Assembly: GCF_027213785.1 (NCBI RefSeq)
Contig: NZ_JAPWGO010000001.1
Span: forward strand, 62,001-126,000
DNA: 64,000 nt
Origin: Limimaricola sp. G21655-S1
Lineage (GTDB): Bacteria > Pseudomonadota > Alphaproteobacteria > Rhodobacterales > Rhodobacteraceae
Direction of reading: 5' to 3'
Every line of letters starts with the position of its first letter. The first letter of the stretch is position 1. This document shows, piece by piece, positions 44,885 through 55,912 of this stretch. The notes under the pieces are model-generated. The model searched no databases. It saw only the letters and a program-made list of their open reading frames with translations, and was not told the DNA's origin. The translations under genes were made by a program, and so were the position numbers.

Positions 44885-46186
44885 ATGACCCAAGCCCGCG
44901 CCACGTCCCCAGACGACGGCATCGCCGCGCGCCGCGCGGCCCTGCATCTCATCGAGCAGGCGACGGGCGCGCAGCGGCTGCTGTCGGAAAGCATCGCTGC
45001 CGGGGCGTTGGAGCGGCTGTCGCCCCCCGATCGCGCCCGTGCCCAGCGTCTTGCCACCCAGGTGCTGCGGCAGTTGCCGCGCGCCGACCGGGCGCTCAAG
45101 CCGTTTCTCGTGAAACAACCGCCGCTCGCGGTACGCAACGCGCTGCGCCTCGGCGCGGTCGAGATCATGGAAGGTGCCGCGGCGCATGGCGTCGTCAACG
45201 CCATGGTGCAGATCATGTCCAAGGGCAAACGCACCCAGAGCTACAAGGGCCTCGTCAACGCGGTGTTGCGCAAGATCGGCGAGCAGCCGGCCGAGGCATG
45301 GGCCAGGCTGCCGGCGCCAAAGCTGCCGAACTGGCTGCGCGGACCGCTAGTCGAGGCCTGGGGCCGCAAGCCGGTCGAGGCGATGGAGGCGGTGCAGGTG
45401 CAGGTCCCGCCGCTCGACCTGACGGCGAAGGGTGACGCGGCGGCGCTGGCCGCGACGCTGGGTGGCGAACTGCTGCCCACCGGCTCGATCCGGTTGCGCG
45501 AAGCAGGGCAGGTCTCGGCGCTGCCGGGCTTCGCCGCGGGCGATTGGTGGGTGCAGGACGCCGCCGCCGCGGTGGCGGCGCGCGTGCTCGATGCGCGGCC
45601 GGGCGAGCGGGTTCTCGACCTGTGCGCCGCGCCGGGCGGCAAGACGATGCAGCTCGCCGCGACCGGCGCCGATGTCACGGCGCTCGACCTCTCTGAGGCG
45701 CGGCTGGCGCGGCTGCGCGAGAATCTCGACCGCACCGGGCTTGCGGCGCGCGTGGTGCAGGCCGACGCGCTGGAGTTCGACGAGACCGGCTTCGATGCGA
45801 TCCTTCTGGATGCACCCTGTTCGGCCACGGGCACGATCCGCCGTCATCCGGACCTGCCGCACGCCAAGGACGGCTCGGAGTTCGGCGCGCTGATCGCGCT
45901 ACAGGCGGAGATGATCGATCACGCGCTGGGGCTCTTGAAGCCCGGCGGGCGGCTGGTCTTCTGCACCTGCTCGCTGCTGCCCGACGAGGGCGAGGTGCAG
46001 GTCGAGGAGGCACTGGCGCGGCATCCGGGGCTGGTCAACGACCGCGAGGTGCTGGCACGGCCCGGCATCGCGCCGGACTGGATCGGGCCGGAGGGGCTGC
46101 GGCTCAGGCCGGATTTCTGGGCCGAGCGGGGTGGCATGGACGGCTTCTTCATCGCCTGCCTGCGACCGGGCGCGCGCGACGGGTGA
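44885..46186 (+). CDS. rsmB: 16S rRNA (cytosine(967)-C5)-methyltransferase RsmB-type
   Basis: 433 residues. An N-terminal NusB-like domain (1-140) precedes the methyltransferase. SAM motif VLDLCAAPGGKT, proline-cysteine motif DAPCSATGTIRRHPD with Cys312, and catalytic Cys362 in FCTCSLLPDEGE. A longer reading from 44771 would run into the divergent promoter region. Confidence 0.93.
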   Translation: MTQARATSPDDGIAARRAALHLIEQATGAQRLLSESIAAGALERLSPPDRARAQRLATQVLRQLPRADRALKPFLVKQPPLAVRNALRLGAVEIMEGAAAHGVVNAMVQIMSKGKRTQSYKGLVNAVLRKIGEQPAEAWARLPAPKLPNWLRGPLVEAWGRKPVEAMEAVQVQVPPLDLTAKGDAAALAATLGGELLPTGSIRLREAGQVSALPGFAAGDWWVQDAAAAVAARVLDARPGERVLDLCAAPGGKTMQLAATGADVTALDLSEARLARLRENLDRTGLAARVVQADALEFDETGFDAILLDAPCSATGTIRRHPDLPHAKDGSEFGALIALQAEMIDHALGLLKPGGRLVFCTCSLLPDEGEVQVEEALARHPGLVNDREVLARPGIAPDWIGPEGLRLRPDFWAERGGMDGFFIACLRPGARDG

Positions 46187-46210
46187 CAAGCGCGGGGTCC
46201 CGGCCCTAGC

Positions 46211-47959
46211 ATGGCCCGAATGTGGGGCAGGGGGAGGCGGCCGGTGGCGCTCATGCAGCGGATCTGGGGGTTGGAGCGCTTGAGGTGGCGCGCGGATGCG
46301 CGCGCCCCGGTGCCGGACGTCTTGGCGCGCCTCGCCGAACCGGACGGCTTCGGCGATGCCGCGCGCGGCCGCGACCTTTTGGCGGGACGGCACCACCGCG
46401 CCGGGCAGCTGGTCGAGGCCGGGGACCGCTCGATCTGGATGCTGGGCCCCGATACCGATCCGCAGGGCGCGGCGCTGCATCGCTTCGGCTGGATCGACGA
46501 CCTGTCCAGCCTTGGCGGCCCGGTGGCGCGCGATCTTGCCTGGACCTGGCTTCTCGACTGGATCGCCCGCTACGGGGACGGGCGCGGCCCGGGATGGACA
46601 CCCGAGGCCACGGCGGCGCGGCTGTCGCGCTGGGTGGCGCAGGCCGGCTGGTTGAGCGAAACGGCCTCGCCCCGGGCCGACATGCCGAGCTTCCTGCGCA
46701 GCCTGTCGCTGCAGTCGCGCTGGCTGGCGCGGCACTGGCCCCGGGCCTCGGGCGCGCCGGAGCGGATCGCGGCGCTCACGGCGCTGCTCTGGGCCGAGAC
46801 CGCATTGCATAGCGAGCCGCGCCAGCCGACGCAGCGCGCCGCGGCCTTGGCGCGCGCGGTCGCCGAGGCGGTCGGTCCCGACGGCGGCATCGCCTCGCGG
46901 GCGCCCGAGGCGCTCCTTGACCTGTTCTGCGCGCTGGGCGAGGCGGCCGCGATCCTCGGCCCGGACACGACGCCGGAGCATCGCGACGCCATCAACCGCA
47001 TCGCGCCGCTGTTGCGGGCGCTGCGCCATGCCGATGGCGGGCTGGCGCGGTTTCATGGCGGCGGCCGCGGCGCGCCGGGGCGGCTCGACCGGGCGCTGGC
47101 CCGGGCCGGCGGGCCCGGCGTACCGCCGCTCAGCGGGGCCTGCATGGGCTATGCGCGCCTCGCGGTGGGCCGCAGCACCGTGCTGCTGGATGCGGCCAAG
47201 CCGCCCAGCGGCCCGCGCGCGACGGGGGCGCATGCCTCGACCTTGGCCTTCGAGATGACCTGCGGCCGTCGACCTCTGATCGTGAATTGCGGCTCGGGGC
47301 TGCATCACGGGCCGGACTGGCGCCGCGCGGGACGGGCCACGCTGTCGCATTCGACGCTCTGCCTCGAAGGGCTCTCGTCGGCCCGGCTGGGCCGGGGCGC
47401 GGATGGCGCCGAGCCGCTGGTCGAGGGGCCGCGAGAGGTGCTGTCGCACCGGACCGATGCCGACGGGCTGCAGCGAATCGAAGCCAGCCACGACGCCTGG
47501 CGCGCGGGGTTCGGGCTGACCCATGACCGCAGGCTCGGCCTCGATCGCGATGGCGGCGCGCTGGTGGGCGAGGACCTGCTGACCACGCTGGGCCCGGCCG
47601 ACGAGCGCGCCTTCGATGCCGCGAGCCATGCCGGGCGCGATCCGGGCGTTTCCTTCGTGATCCGGTTCCACCTGCATCCCGACGTGGCGCCCGAGCTTGA
47701 CGCGCAGGCGACATCGGCGCTGTTGCGGCTGCGCTCGGGCGAGGTCTGGCGGCTGGCGCATGACGGCGGCGCGCGGCTGGCGCTGGCGCCGTCGGTCTAT
47801 CTCGAAAAGAGCCGTCCCAGACCCGTGCCGACGCAACAGGTGGTTTTATCCGGTCGCGCGATGGCCTATGCGACGCTCGTCCGCTGGTCGCTCGTCCGAA
47901 TGGGCGACGGCGTGCCGGCCCCGCGCGACCTGTGGCGCGGGGAGGACGATCCGGCATGA
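46211..47959 (+). CDS. Heparinase II/III-like protein
   Basis: 582 residues. An alpha-toroid-like N-terminal half is followed by a beta-rich half with [17 protein letters not shown] and [13 protein letters not shown], the Hepar_II_III C-terminal pattern. No signal peptide is visible. Orthologs occupy the same place between rsmB and purH in related genomes. Polysaccharide-lyase activity is unproven for this group. Confidence 0.83.
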   Translation: MARMWGRGRRPVALMQRIWGLERLRWRADARAPVPDVLARLAEPDGFGDAARGRDLLAGRHHRAGQLVEAGDRSIWMLGPDTDPQGAALHRFGWIDDLSSLGGPVARDLAWTWLLDWIARYGDGRGPGWTPEATAARLSRWVAQAGWLSETASPRADMPSFLRSLSLQSRWLARHWPRASGAPERIAALTALLWAETALHSEPRQPTQRAAALARAVAEAVGPDGGIASRAPEALLDLFCALGEAAAILGPDTTPEHRDAINRIAPLLRALRHADGGLARFHGGGRGAPGRLDRALARAGGPGVPPLSGACMGYARLAVGRSTVLLDAAKPPSGPRATGAHASTLAFEMTCGRRPLIVNCGSGLHHGPDWRRAGRATLSHSTLCLEGLSSARLGRGADGAEPLVEGPREVLSHRTDADGLQRIEASHDAWRAGFGLTHDRRLGLDRDGGALVGEDLLTTLGPADERAFDAASHAGRDPGVSFVIRFHLHPDVAPELDAQATSALLRLRSGEVWRLAHDGGARLALAPSVYLEKSRPRPVPTQQVVLSGRAMAYATLVRWSLVRMGDGVPAPRDLWRGEDDPA

Positions 47960-47991
47960 GTCCCGCGGACCAGGACCAGGAAGGACGACCC

Positions 47992-49578
47992 ATGACCTCG
48001 CTTGCCCCGCTGCGCCGCGCGCTGCTCTCCGTTTCCGACAAGACCGGCCTCGTGGACCTCGCCCGGGCGCTCGATGCGCGCGGTGTCGAGTTGCTCTCGA
48101 CCGGCGGCTCCGCCAAGGCGCTGCGCGATGCGGGGCTGCCCGTCCGGGACGTGGCCGAGATCACCGGCTTTCCCGAGATGATGGACGGCCGCGTCAAGAC
48201 GCTGCACCCCAAGGTGCATGGCGGCCTGCTGGCGGTGCGCTCGGACGAGGGTCATGTCGCGGCGATGCAGGAGCATGGCATCCCGGCGATCGACCTGCTG
48301 GTGGTCAACCTCTACCCGTTCGAGGAGACGGTGGCGAAGGGCGGCGATTACGACGACTGCATCGAGAACATCGACATCGGCGGACCGGCGATGATCCGCG
48401 CCGCCGCCAAGAACCACGCCGATGTCTGCGTGGTGACGGATGTCGAGGATTACGAGGCGCTGCTGTCCGAGCTCGAGAACCGCGACGGCCAGACCGACTT
48501 GGCCTTCCGCAAGCGGCTCGCTCAGACCGCCTATGCCCGCACCGCCGCCTATGACGCCGCCGTCTCGACCTGGATGGCCTCGGCCATCGGCGAGGCCGCG
48601 CCGCGCCGCCGCGCCCTTGCCGGCACGCTCGCCCAGACGCTGCGCTACGGCGAGAACCCGCATCAGAACGCGGCCTTCTACACCGACGGCTCGAACCGCC
48701 CCGGCGTCGCCACCGCGCGGCAGATCCAGGGCAAGGAGCTGAGCTACAACAACATCAACGACACCGACGCGGCCTACGAGCTGGTGGCCGAATTCGGCGG
48801 CGACCAGCCCGCCTGCGCGATCATCAAGCACGCCAACCCCTGCGGCGTCGCCACCGGCGGCTCGCTCAGGGAGGCCTATGCGCGGGCCTTCGACTGCGAC
48901 CGCACCTCGGCCTTCGGCGGCATCGTCGCGCTGAACCGCCCGCTCGACGGCGCCACCGCCGAGGAGATCGCCAAGATCTTCACCGAGGTGGTGATCGCGC
49001 CGGGTGCCGATGAGGACGCCCGCGCCGTCTTCGCCGCCAAGAAGAACCTGCGGCTTCTGGTGACCGATGCGCTGCCCGATCCGCGCGCGCCCCGCCTCGC
49101 CTTCCGGCAGGTGGCAGGCGGTCTTCTGGTGCAGGACCAGGATTCGGGCTTCGTGTCGCGCGACGACCTCAAGGTCGTCACCAAGCGCGCGCCTTCGGCG
49201 CAGGAACTGGACGACCTGATGTTCGCCTGGACCGTGGCGCGCCACGTGAAGTCGAACGCCATCGTCTATGCCAAGGGCGGCCAGACCGTCGGCGTCGGCG
49301 CGGGCCAGATGAGCCGGCTCGATTCGGCGCTGATCGCGGCGGCGAAAGCGGGGCGCATGGGCGAGGCGCTGGGCCTCTCCGAGAGCCCGGCCAAGGGCTC
49401 GGTGGTGGCCTCCGACGCCTTCTTCCCATTCGCCGACGGTCTCATGGAGGCCGCGGGCGCGGGCGTGACGGCGGTGATCCAGCCCGGCGGCTCGATGCGC
49501 GACGACGAGGTGATCGCCGCGGCCGACGCGGCGGGGCTGGCGATGGTGCTGACCGGCATGCGCCACTTCCGGCACTGA
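47992..49578 (+). CDS. purH: Bifunctional AICAR formyltransferase / IMP cyclohydrolase
   Basis: Last two steps of IMP synthesis. 528 residues from [27 protein letters not shown] precedes. Cyclohydrolase domain with [13 protein letters not shown] and [13 protein letters not shown]; transformylase domain with KHANPCGVA and [11 protein letters not shown]. Confidence 0.96.
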   Translation: MTSLAPLRRALLSVSDKTGLVDLARALDARGVELLSTGGSAKALRDAGLPVRDVAEITGFPEMMDGRVKTLHPKVHGGLLAVRSDEGHVAAMQEHGIPAIDLLVVNLYPFEETVAKGGDYDDCIENIDIGGPAMIRAAAKNHADVCVVTDVEDYEALLSELENRDGQTDLAFRKRLAQTAYARTAAYDAAVSTWMASAIGEAAPRRRALAGTLAQTLRYGENPHQNAAFYTDGSNRPGVATARQIQGKELSYNNINDTDAAYELVAEFGGDQPACAIIKHANPCGVATGGSLREAYARAFDCDRTSAFGGIVALNRPLDGATAEEIAKIFTEVVIAPGADEDARAVFAAKKNLRLLVTDALPDPRAPRLAFRQVAGGLLVQDQDSGFVSRDDLKVVTKRAPSAQELDDLMFAWTVARHVKSNAIVYAKGGQTVGVGAGQMSRLDSALIAAAKAGRMGEALGLSESPAKGSVVASDAFFPFADGLMEAAGAGVTAVIQPGGSMRDDEVIAAADAAGLAMVLTGMRHFRH

Positions 49579-49588
49579 GGAGCGCGCG

Positions 49589-50098
49589 GTGCGACTGACC
49601 CTCTGGACCGGCTTCTGGGTGTTTCTCGCCGATCAGGCGACGAAATACCTGGTGGTACACGCGCTCGGGCTGATGGAACGGCTCCAGATGGAGGTGATCC
49701 CCGGCATTCTGAGCTTTCGCATGGCCTGGAACCGGGGCGTCAATTTCGGCCTCTTCGCCGGGTTCGACATGCGCTGGGTGCTGGTCGGGCTGGCGCTGGC
49801 CATCTCGGCGGCGGTGCTGGCCTGGATCGCCCGCGACGGCGGCAGCTGGCTGGCGCGGTTCTCGGCCGGGTTGCTGGTGGGCGGCGCGTTGGGCAACGTG
49901 ATCGACCGGGTGCTCTACGGCGCGGTAGCGGATTTCCTGAATGTGAGCTGCTGCGGCATCGAGAATCCCTATGCCTTCAACATCGCCGACATCGCGATCT
50001 TTCTGGGCGCCGTGGGGCTGGTGCTGTTCGGCGGCGACAAGGCGGGGCCGGAGCGACGTTCCGGCCCGACGCGCCGGCGCGGGGCAAAGAGCCCGTGA
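49589..50098 (+). CDS. lspA: Lipoprotein signal peptidase II
   Basis: 169 residues from GTG, with AGGAG just before it. Four helices; catalytic Asp115 (GAVADFLNV) and Asp134 (FNIADIAIF). NRGVNFG is the conserved loop. Processes lipoproteins such as the one encoded next. Confidence 0.94.
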   Translation: MRLTLWTGFWVFLADQATKYLVVHALGLMERLQMEVIPGILSFRMAWNRGVNFGLFAGFDMRWVLVGLALAISAAVLAWIARDGGSWLARFSAGLLVGGALGNVIDRVLYGAVADFLNVSCCGIENPYAFNIADIAIFLGAVGLVLFGGDKAGPERRSGPTRRRGAKSP

Positions 50099-50153
50099 CC
50101 CGGATCGCGTCATGCGCTAGGCAGTTGATCGGACAAGAAGACGGGGACGACTG

Positions 50154-50390
50154 ATGCGACTGGCTCTGGCGGCGGGATTGGCCGCGCTGACACTCGCGGC
50201 CTGCGGCGGTGGCGACGGCCCGGCCGGGCCGGATCCCACCACCGTGGTCCCGCAGCAGCCGCTCGAGGTCCCGGCGCGGCTCGACCTGCCGGAACCGGCG
50301 CCGGGCACGCCGAACCGTGCCGATCCGGCCCCCGCCGAGATCGCGCTGCGCGCCCGCGCCGCCCAGACGGCGCTGCAGCCGCCCTTCTGA
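50154..50390 (+). CDS. Short DUF3035-like lipoprotein
   Basis: 78 residues. Lipobox LAAC gives a mature protein starting at Cys17 with CGGGDG. PLEVPARLDLPEPAPGTPNR then ADPAP is the core of DUF3035, which usually belongs to proteins about twice this length, so this is a shortened member. Located between lspA and the M16 pair, the typical position. Confidence 0.78.
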   Translation: MRLALAAGLAALTLAACGGGDGPAGPDPTTVVPQQPLEVPARLDLPEPAPGTPNRADPAPAEIALRARAAQTALQPPF

Positions 50391-50475
50391 GCGCTCGCGG
50401 CGGCTCACGAAGCCGTGGCAACGCTTGCGGTGGCGGCGCTGCATCGTAGGTTGAGCGCAGCGAAGGAGGCACTTC

Positions 50476-51840
50476 ATGCTGCGCAGACTGGCTTTGGCCG
50501 CCCCTCTCATCCTGGCACTGCCCGCTTCGGCGCAGGAAGCCGCCCCCGTGGCGGCGCCGGATGACGCGGTGACGACCTACACTCTCGACAACGGCCTCGA
50601 GGTGGTGGTGATCGAGGATCACCGCGCCCCCGTGGTCACCCAGATGCTGTGGTACCGCACCGGTTCCGCCGACGAGCCGCAGGGCGCCTCCGGCGTCGCG
50701 CATTTCCTCGAACACCTGCTGTTCAAGGCCACCGACGATCTCGAGGCGGGCGAGTTCTCGGCCACGGTCGCCGCCAATGGCGGCTCCGACAACGCCTTCA
50801 CCTCGACCGACTACACCGCCTATTTCCAGCGCGTCGCGGCCGACCGGCTGCCGCTGATGATGGAGATGGAAGCCGAGCGGATGAACGATCTGCGGCTGAC
50901 CGACGAGGATATCGAGACCGAGCGGCAGGTGATCATCGAGGAGCGCAACCAGCGCACCGAGAGCAGCCCCGGCGCGCTGGCGCGCGAGCAGATGACCGCG
51001 GCGCAGTATCTCAACCACCCTTATGGCGCCCCGGTGATCGGCTGGATGCACGAGATCGAGGGGCTGGGCCGCGAAGAGGTGCGCGACTTCTACGAGACCT
51101 ATTACTCGCCCAACGCCGCGATCCTCGTGGTGGCGGGGGATGTCGAGCCCGAGGACGTGCTGGCGCTGGCCGAGGAGCATTACGGCCCTATCCCGGCCGA
51201 GCCCGACCTGCCCGAGCGGGCGCGCCCGCAGGAGCCGCCGCAGCGCGCCGCGCGGCGCCTCAGCTATGCCGACGAGCGGGTGTCGCAACCCTATCTCGTG
51301 CGCAGCTATCTCGCGCCCGAGCGCGATTCGGGCGCGCAGGAGAAGGCGGCGGCGCTGACTTTCCTGGCCGAGATCCTCGGCGGCTCTTCCTTCACTTCGG
51401 TGCTGGGCGAGGAACTGGTGTTCGAGCAGGACATCGCGCTGCATGCCGGGGCCGGCTATGACGGCATGTCGCTCGACGACACCACCTTCTCGCTGTCGGT
51501 GGTGCCCAAGCCCGGCGTATCGCTCGAGGAGGCCGAGGCGGCGCTCGACGCGGCGGTGGAGGCGTTTCTGGAGACCGGCCCGACACCGGCGCAGATGCAG
51601 CGCATCCGCACCCAGATCGGTGCCTCCGAAATCTATGCCCGCGATTCGGTCGAAGGGCTGGCGCGGCGCTACGGCGCGGCGCTGAGCCAGGGCCTCACCG
51701 TCGAAGACGTGCAGGCCTGGCCCGAGATACTGCAATCGGTCGAGGCCGAGGATGTCGTCGCGGCCGGGCGCGAGCTGTTCGACCCTGATCGCAGCGTCAC
51801 CATGACCGTGGTTCCGAGCCGCGAGGAGACAGACCAATGA
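50476..51840 (+). CDS. Periplasmic M16 zinc peptidase, active subunit
   Basis: 454 residues, signal peptide ending ASAQE. Inverted zinc motif HFLEH (His76, Glu79, His80) plus a downstream Glu in the RQVIIEERNQR region mark a catalytic pitrilysin-family subunit. AAGGAGG precedes the start. Its stop overlaps the start of the partner gene. Confidence 0.93.
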   Translation: MLRRLALAAPLILALPASAQEAAPVAAPDDAVTTYTLDNGLEVVVIEDHRAPVVTQMLWYRTGSADEPQGASGVAHFLEHLLFKATDDLEAGEFSATVAANGGSDNAFTSTDYTAYFQRVAADRLPLMMEMEAERMNDLRLTDEDIETERQVIIEERNQRTESSPGALAREQMTAAQYLNHPYGAPVIGWMHEIEGLGREEVRDFYETYYSPNAAILVVAGDVEPEDVLALAEEHYGPIPAEPDLPERARPQEPPQRAARRLSYADERVSQPYLVRSYLAPERDSGAQEKAAALTFLAEILGGSSFTSVLGEELVFEQDIALHAGAGYDGMSLDDTTFSLSVVPKPGVSLEEAEAALDAAVEAFLETGPTPAQMQRIRTQIGASEIYARDSVEGLARRYGAALSQGLTVEDVQAWPEILQSVEAEDVVAAGRELFDPDRSVTMTVVPSREETDQ

Positions 51841-53216
51841 TCCGCAACATCTGCACGAAGATGGGCCTGGGCGCGGCGCTGCTCATGGGGCTCGCCGGGC
51901 TGGCCCGGGCCGAGATCGAGATCCAGGAGGTGACCTCGCCGAGCGGGATCGAGGCATGGCTGGTGGAGGATCACTCGATCCCCTTCACCGCCCTAGAAAT
52001 CCGCTTCGAAGGCGGCACCGGTCTCGATGATCCCGACAGCCTCGGCGCGGTGAACCTGATGACCGGGCTTCTCGAGGAAGGCGCGGCCGGGATGGATGCC
52101 CGCGCCTTTCAGGCCGCACGCGAGGATCTCGCGGCGAAGTTCGGCTTCGATGTCGGCGCCGACACGCTTTCGGTCTCGGCCAAGATGCTCAGCGAGAACC
52201 GCGACGCGGCGGTCGATCTGCTGCGCGCCGCGCTGGTGGAGCCGCGGTTCGATCCCGAGGCCATCGAGCGGGTGCGCGGGCAGGTGCAGTCGATCCTGCG
52301 ACAGGATGCGCAGAACCCCAACCGCATCGCCGGGCGCGCCTTCTACGAGGCGGCCTTCGGCGATCACCCCTATGGCCGGCCCGACAACGGCACGGCCGAG
52401 AGCGTCGCGGCGCTGACCCGCGAGGATCTCGTGGCGGCACACGAGGCGGCCCTGACCCGCGAGGGCGTGCATGTCGGCGCGGTGGGCGACATCACCCCCG
52501 ATGAACTCGGCGCGCTCCTCGACGAGCTGCTGGGCGATCTGCCCGCCAGCGGTCCGGAGCTGCCCGGCCATGTCGATTTCGGGCTCTCGGGCGGAATCGA
52601 CGTGATCGACTACCCCTCGCCGCAATCGGTGGCGCTGTTCGGCCAAAGGGGGCTCAAGCGCGAGGACGAGGATTTCTTCGCGGCCTACGTGCTCAATCAC
52701 ATCCTCGGCGGCGGCGGCTTCGAAAGCCGGCTGATGACCGAGCTGCGCGAGAAGCGCGGCCTTACCTACGGCGTCAGCACCGATCTGGTGCCACTGGAGA
52801 ATGCCGAGTTCTGGATCGGTTCGGTGGCCTCGGCCAACGACCGGATGGCGCGGGCGATCGAGGTGATCCGCGAGGAATGGGCCCGGATCGCGGCGGAGGG
52901 CGTCACGCAGACCGAACTCGACGACGCCAAGACCTATCTCACCGGCGAGTACCCGCTGCGCTTCGACGGCAACGGCCCGATCGCCGAGATCCTCGTCGGC
53001 ATGCAGGTCACCGGGTTGCCGCAGAGCTACGTCACCGAGCGCAACGCCTTCATCGAGGCGGTGACGCTGGAGGAGGTGAACCGCGTGGCGCGCGAGCTGG
53101 TCGATCCCGAAGCGCTGCATTTCGTGGTGGTGGGCCGCCCCGAGGGGCTGGGCGAAGCCGAGGCCGCTGCCCGGCCGCGGGTGACGCTGCCCGAGGTCGC
53201 GCTGCCGGCCGAGTGA
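51837..53216 (+). CDS. M16 peptidase family, non-catalytic partner subunit
   Basis: 459 residues with signal peptide. At the place of HxxEH it reads VNLMTGLLEEGA, so zinc ligands are missing. The C-terminal R/Y-type segment (REKRGLTYGVS) that binds substrate chain is kept. With the upstream subunit it would form an MPP-like heterodimer in the periplasm. ATGA coupling supports equal synthesis. Confidence 0.91.
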   Translation: MIRNICTKMGLGAALLMGLAGLARAEIEIQEVTSPSGIEAWLVEDHSIPFTALEIRFEGGTGLDDPDSLGAVNLMTGLLEEGAAGMDARAFQAAREDLAAKFGFDVGADTLSVSAKMLSENRDAAVDLLRAALVEPRFDPEAIERVRGQVQSILRQDAQNPNRIAGRAFYEAAFGDHPYGRPDNGTAESVAALTREDLVAAHEAALTREGVHVGAVGDITPDELGALLDELLGDLPASGPELPGHVDFGLSGGIDVIDYPSPQSVALFGQRGLKREDEDFFAAYVLNHILGGGGFESRLMTELREKRGLTYGVSTDLVPLENAEFWIGSVASANDRMARAIEVIREEWARIAAEGVTQTELDDAKTYLTGEYPLRFDGNGPIAEILVGMQVTGLPQSYVTERNAFIEAVTLEEVNRVARELVDPEALHFVVVGRPEGLGEAEAAARPRVTLPEVALPAE

Positions 53217-53258
53217 GCCCCTCGCGGAGCCTGGCGCGCGCGTGCTAGGCTTGGCTCC

Positions 53259-55211
53259 ATGACCCTGAACGACGCTTCCAGCCCGACTCCGCCCGCGCGC
53301 CCGGTGATCCGCCAGCTCGACGAGGCGGCGATCAACCGCATCGCCGCGGGCGAGGTGGTCGAACGCCCGGCCTCGGCGGTCAAGGAACTGGTCGAGAACG
53401 CGCTCGACGCCGGGGCGCGACGTATCGAGGTCACCATCGCCGCGGGCGGCAAGCGTCTGATCCGCGTCAAGGATGACGGCTGCGGCATGACCCCCGAAGA
53501 GCTGCCGCTGGCACTGGCGCGCCACGCCACGTCGAAGATCGACGGCTCCGACCTTCTGGCGATCCACTCCTTCGGCTTTCGCGGCGAGGCACTGGCATCG
53601 CTCGGTGCGGTGGGGCGGCTCACCCTGACCTCGCGCGCCGCCGGTTTCGAGGCGGCGGCGATCCGGGTCGAGGGCGGGCGGCTGGGACCGGTGACGCCCG
53701 CCGCGCTCGATCGCGGCACCGTGGTCGAGCTGCGCGACCTGTTCCATGCGACGCCGGCCCGGCTCAAATTCATGCGCTCGGACCGGGCCGAGGGGCAGGC
53801 GCTGGCCGAGGCGCTGCGCCGATTGGCCATGGCCGAGCCGCATGTCGCCTTCAGCTTGCGCGACGCCACCGAGGGGCGCGACCGCGAGATATTTCGCGTC
53901 GATGCCGAGACCGGCGATCCGGTCGAGGCTCTGGGCAATCGCCTTGCCGCCATTCTGGGGCGTGAATTCCACGACAACGCGCTCCCCGTGGATGGCAGCC
54001 GCGAGGGGTTGCACCTGACCGGTTTCGCGGCGCTGCCGACCTATTCGCGTGGCGCCGGGGTGAGCCAGCATGTCTTCGTCAACGGCCGCCCGGTCACCGA
54101 CCGCCAGCTCACCGGGGCGCTGCGTGCGGCCTATATGGATTACCTGTCGCGCGACCGCTTTCCCGCCGCCGCGCTCTTCGTCGAATGCGAGCCGCACCTC
54201 GTCGACGTCAACGTGCACCCCGCCAAGTCCGAGGTGCGGTTCCGTGACCCGCAGGCAGTGCGCGGGCTGATCGTCTCGACCCTGCGCGCGGCGCTGTCGG
54301 GCGCGGGGCACCGCGCCTCGACCACCGTCGCTACCGAAACGCTGGGGCTGATGCGCCCTGGCCCGGCGGCGCAGCGGGGGGAGGCCGGCGATGCCGGCGG
54401 CCTGATCGATGAGGAGGACCGGCCCGGGCGCGATGCCGCCAGCCCGGCCCGGATCTACCAGATGGACCGCCCCTCGATGCGGGCGATGCAGGTGGCGCGG
54501 CAGGGGCAGGCCCCGGGCATGGCCGAGTCGAGCTTCGGCTTCGAGACGGCGCCGCCCGCGTCGCCCGCACGGCTGCCCGGCACCGAGGCGCCGTCGGCGC
54601 GGGTCGAACCCGATGAGGGGGCGGAGGCGGAGACGCTGCCGCTCGGCGCCGCTCGCGCGCAGCTGCACGGCAACTGGATCGTCGCGCAGACCGAGACCGG
54701 CATGGTGCTGGTCGATCAGCACGCCGCGCACGAGCGTCTGGTCTATGAGCGGCTGAAGCGGCAGATGGCCGAGACCGGCGTCGCGGCCCAGGCGCTGCTG
54801 GTGCCCGAGATCGTCGATCTCGGCGCCGGCGCGGCGCGGCTGCTCGAGGCTTCCGACGAGTTGTCGAAGCTCGGCCTGACCATCGAGGCCTTTGGTCCGG
54901 GCACGGTGGCGGTGCGCGAAACCCCGGCGATCCTCGGCCGGATCGACGCCGCGGCGCTGCTGCGCGACATCCTCGACGAGCTGGAGGATCTCGACGCCTC
55001 CACCGCGCTGCCGGCGCGGCTCGACGCGATCCTGAGCCGGGTCGCCTGCCACGGCTCGGTCCGCTCGGGCCGCCGGATGCGGGCCGAGGAAATGAACGCG
55101 CTCCTGCGTGAGATGGAGGCCACACCCGGGTCCGGCCAATGCAACCACGGGCGTCCGACCTATGTGGAACTGCGTCTGTCGGATATAGAGAAGCTGTTCG
55201 GGCGACGGTGA
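53259..55211 (+). CDS. mutL: DNA mismatch repair protein MutL
   Basis: 650 residues. GHKL ATPase: AINRIAAGEVVERPASA, DDGCGM, HATSKI, FGFRGEALASLG. The C-terminal domain has DQHAAHERLVYE, a full DQHA(x)2E(x)4E endonuclease motif (Asp486), as expected in bacteria without MutH. A long Pro/Ala linker joins the domains. Confidence 0.95.
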   Translation: MTLNDASSPTPPARPVIRQLDEAAINRIAAGEVVERPASAVKELVENALDAGARRIEVTIAAGGKRLIRVKDDGCGMTPEELPLALARHATSKIDGSDLLAIHSFGFRGEALASLGAVGRLTLTSRAAGFEAAAIRVEGGRLGPVTPAALDRGTVVELRDLFHATPARLKFMRSDRAEGQALAEALRRLAMAEPHVAFSLRDATEGRDREIFRVDAETGDPVEALGNRLAAILGREFHDNALPVDGSREGLHLTGFAALPTYSRGAGVSQHVFVNGRPVTDRQLTGALRAAYMDYLSRDRFPAAALFVECEPHLVDVNVHPAKSEVRFRDPQAVRGLIVSTLRAALSGAGHRASTTVATETLGLMRPGPAAQRGEAGDAGGLIDEEDRPGRDAASPARIYQMDRPSMRAMQVARQGQAPGMAESSFGFETAPPASPARLPGTEAPSARVEPDEGAEAETLPLGAARAQLHGNWIVAQTETGMVLVDQHAAHERLVYERLKRQMAETGVAAQALLVPEIVDLGAGAARLLEASDELSKLGLTIEAFGPGTVAVRETPAILGRIDAAALLRDILDELEDLDASTALPARLDAILSRVACHGSVRSGRRMRAEEMNALLREMEATPGSGQCNHGRPTYVELRLSDIEKLFGRR

Positions 55212-55274
55212 AGGCGCTTGTCTTGCGCTGTCTCACGGCTACGTGATCGGTAAGGCGGCAAGAGGAGTGGTGCG

Positions 55275-55763
55275 ATGCGATTTTCGATGACGGGGGCGGC
55301 CTTGGCGGCGGCCCTGCTGGCGGGCTGCGCCGAGGTGGAGCCGGTGGTGATGCCGCTTCTGGCTTCGGTCGAACCTCTGCCGATCTCGCCGCCCACGGCA
55401 CCGGTCCGGGTGCTGCCCGAGCCCGACCCGTTCGAGCCCGAATACACGGAATCTCCCTTCCAGAAGGGCCCGGTCTCGGTGATCAGCGCCGATGCGCGGG
55501 GCGACATGGCGACATGGCGGCTGATCCCGTGCCAGCAGGGCCGGGCGATCTGCGTCAACGGTCGGCCGGCGCAGCTGTCCAAGGCGGGCGACACCTACGT
55601 GGTGAGCGGCACGCATGGGGTGAGCTTTCACCTGATGACCGGCGGCGACGGCTTCGTCACCCATGGCGGCGGCAAGATGGCCGCGCTGCAGGCGCCGCTG
55701 GCCTGGGAGCACTTTCCCGCCATCGGTTACGTCGCCCAGCGTCGGGACATTCCCCTGAAGTGA
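55275..55763 (+). CDS. Lipoprotein of unknown function
   Basis: 162 residues. Signal and lipobox LLAGC, then a Pro/Glu-rich spacer (to about residue 60) and a small globular part with Cys pair IPCQQGRAICVNG and THGVSFHLMTGGDG. No family recognised. GAGGAG precedes the start; 63 bp after mutL. Confidence 0.75.
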   Translation: MRFSMTGAALAAALLAGCAEVEPVVMPLLASVEPLPISPPTAPVRVLPEPDPFEPEYTESPFQKGPVSVISADARGDMATWRLIPCQQGRAICVNGRPAQLSKAGDTYVVSGTHGVSFHLMTGGDGFVTHGGGKMAALQAPLAWEHFPAIGYVAQRRDIPLK

Positions 55764-55893
55764 CGCATCCGGGGGTTTCGCCCGCGCCGCCGCCCGGCTA
55801 TGGAGGGGACCGACGAAGCCCGAAGTGGCCGGAACGGTCGGTGGTGCGGGGGTCGACCCAGACAGGGGACCGGAGCGCCACGTCGTCCTAGAT

Positions 55894-55912
55894 CCGCCGC
55901 ATGATGCGGCGG
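55894..55912. repeat. Perfect inverted repeat before the cobalamin cluster
   Basis: CCGCCGCAT-G-ATGCGGCGG, 33 bp upstream of the small His-containing membrane protein gene. Hairpin or operator. No cobalamin riboswitch consensus was found in 55764-55944. Confidence 0.45.
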
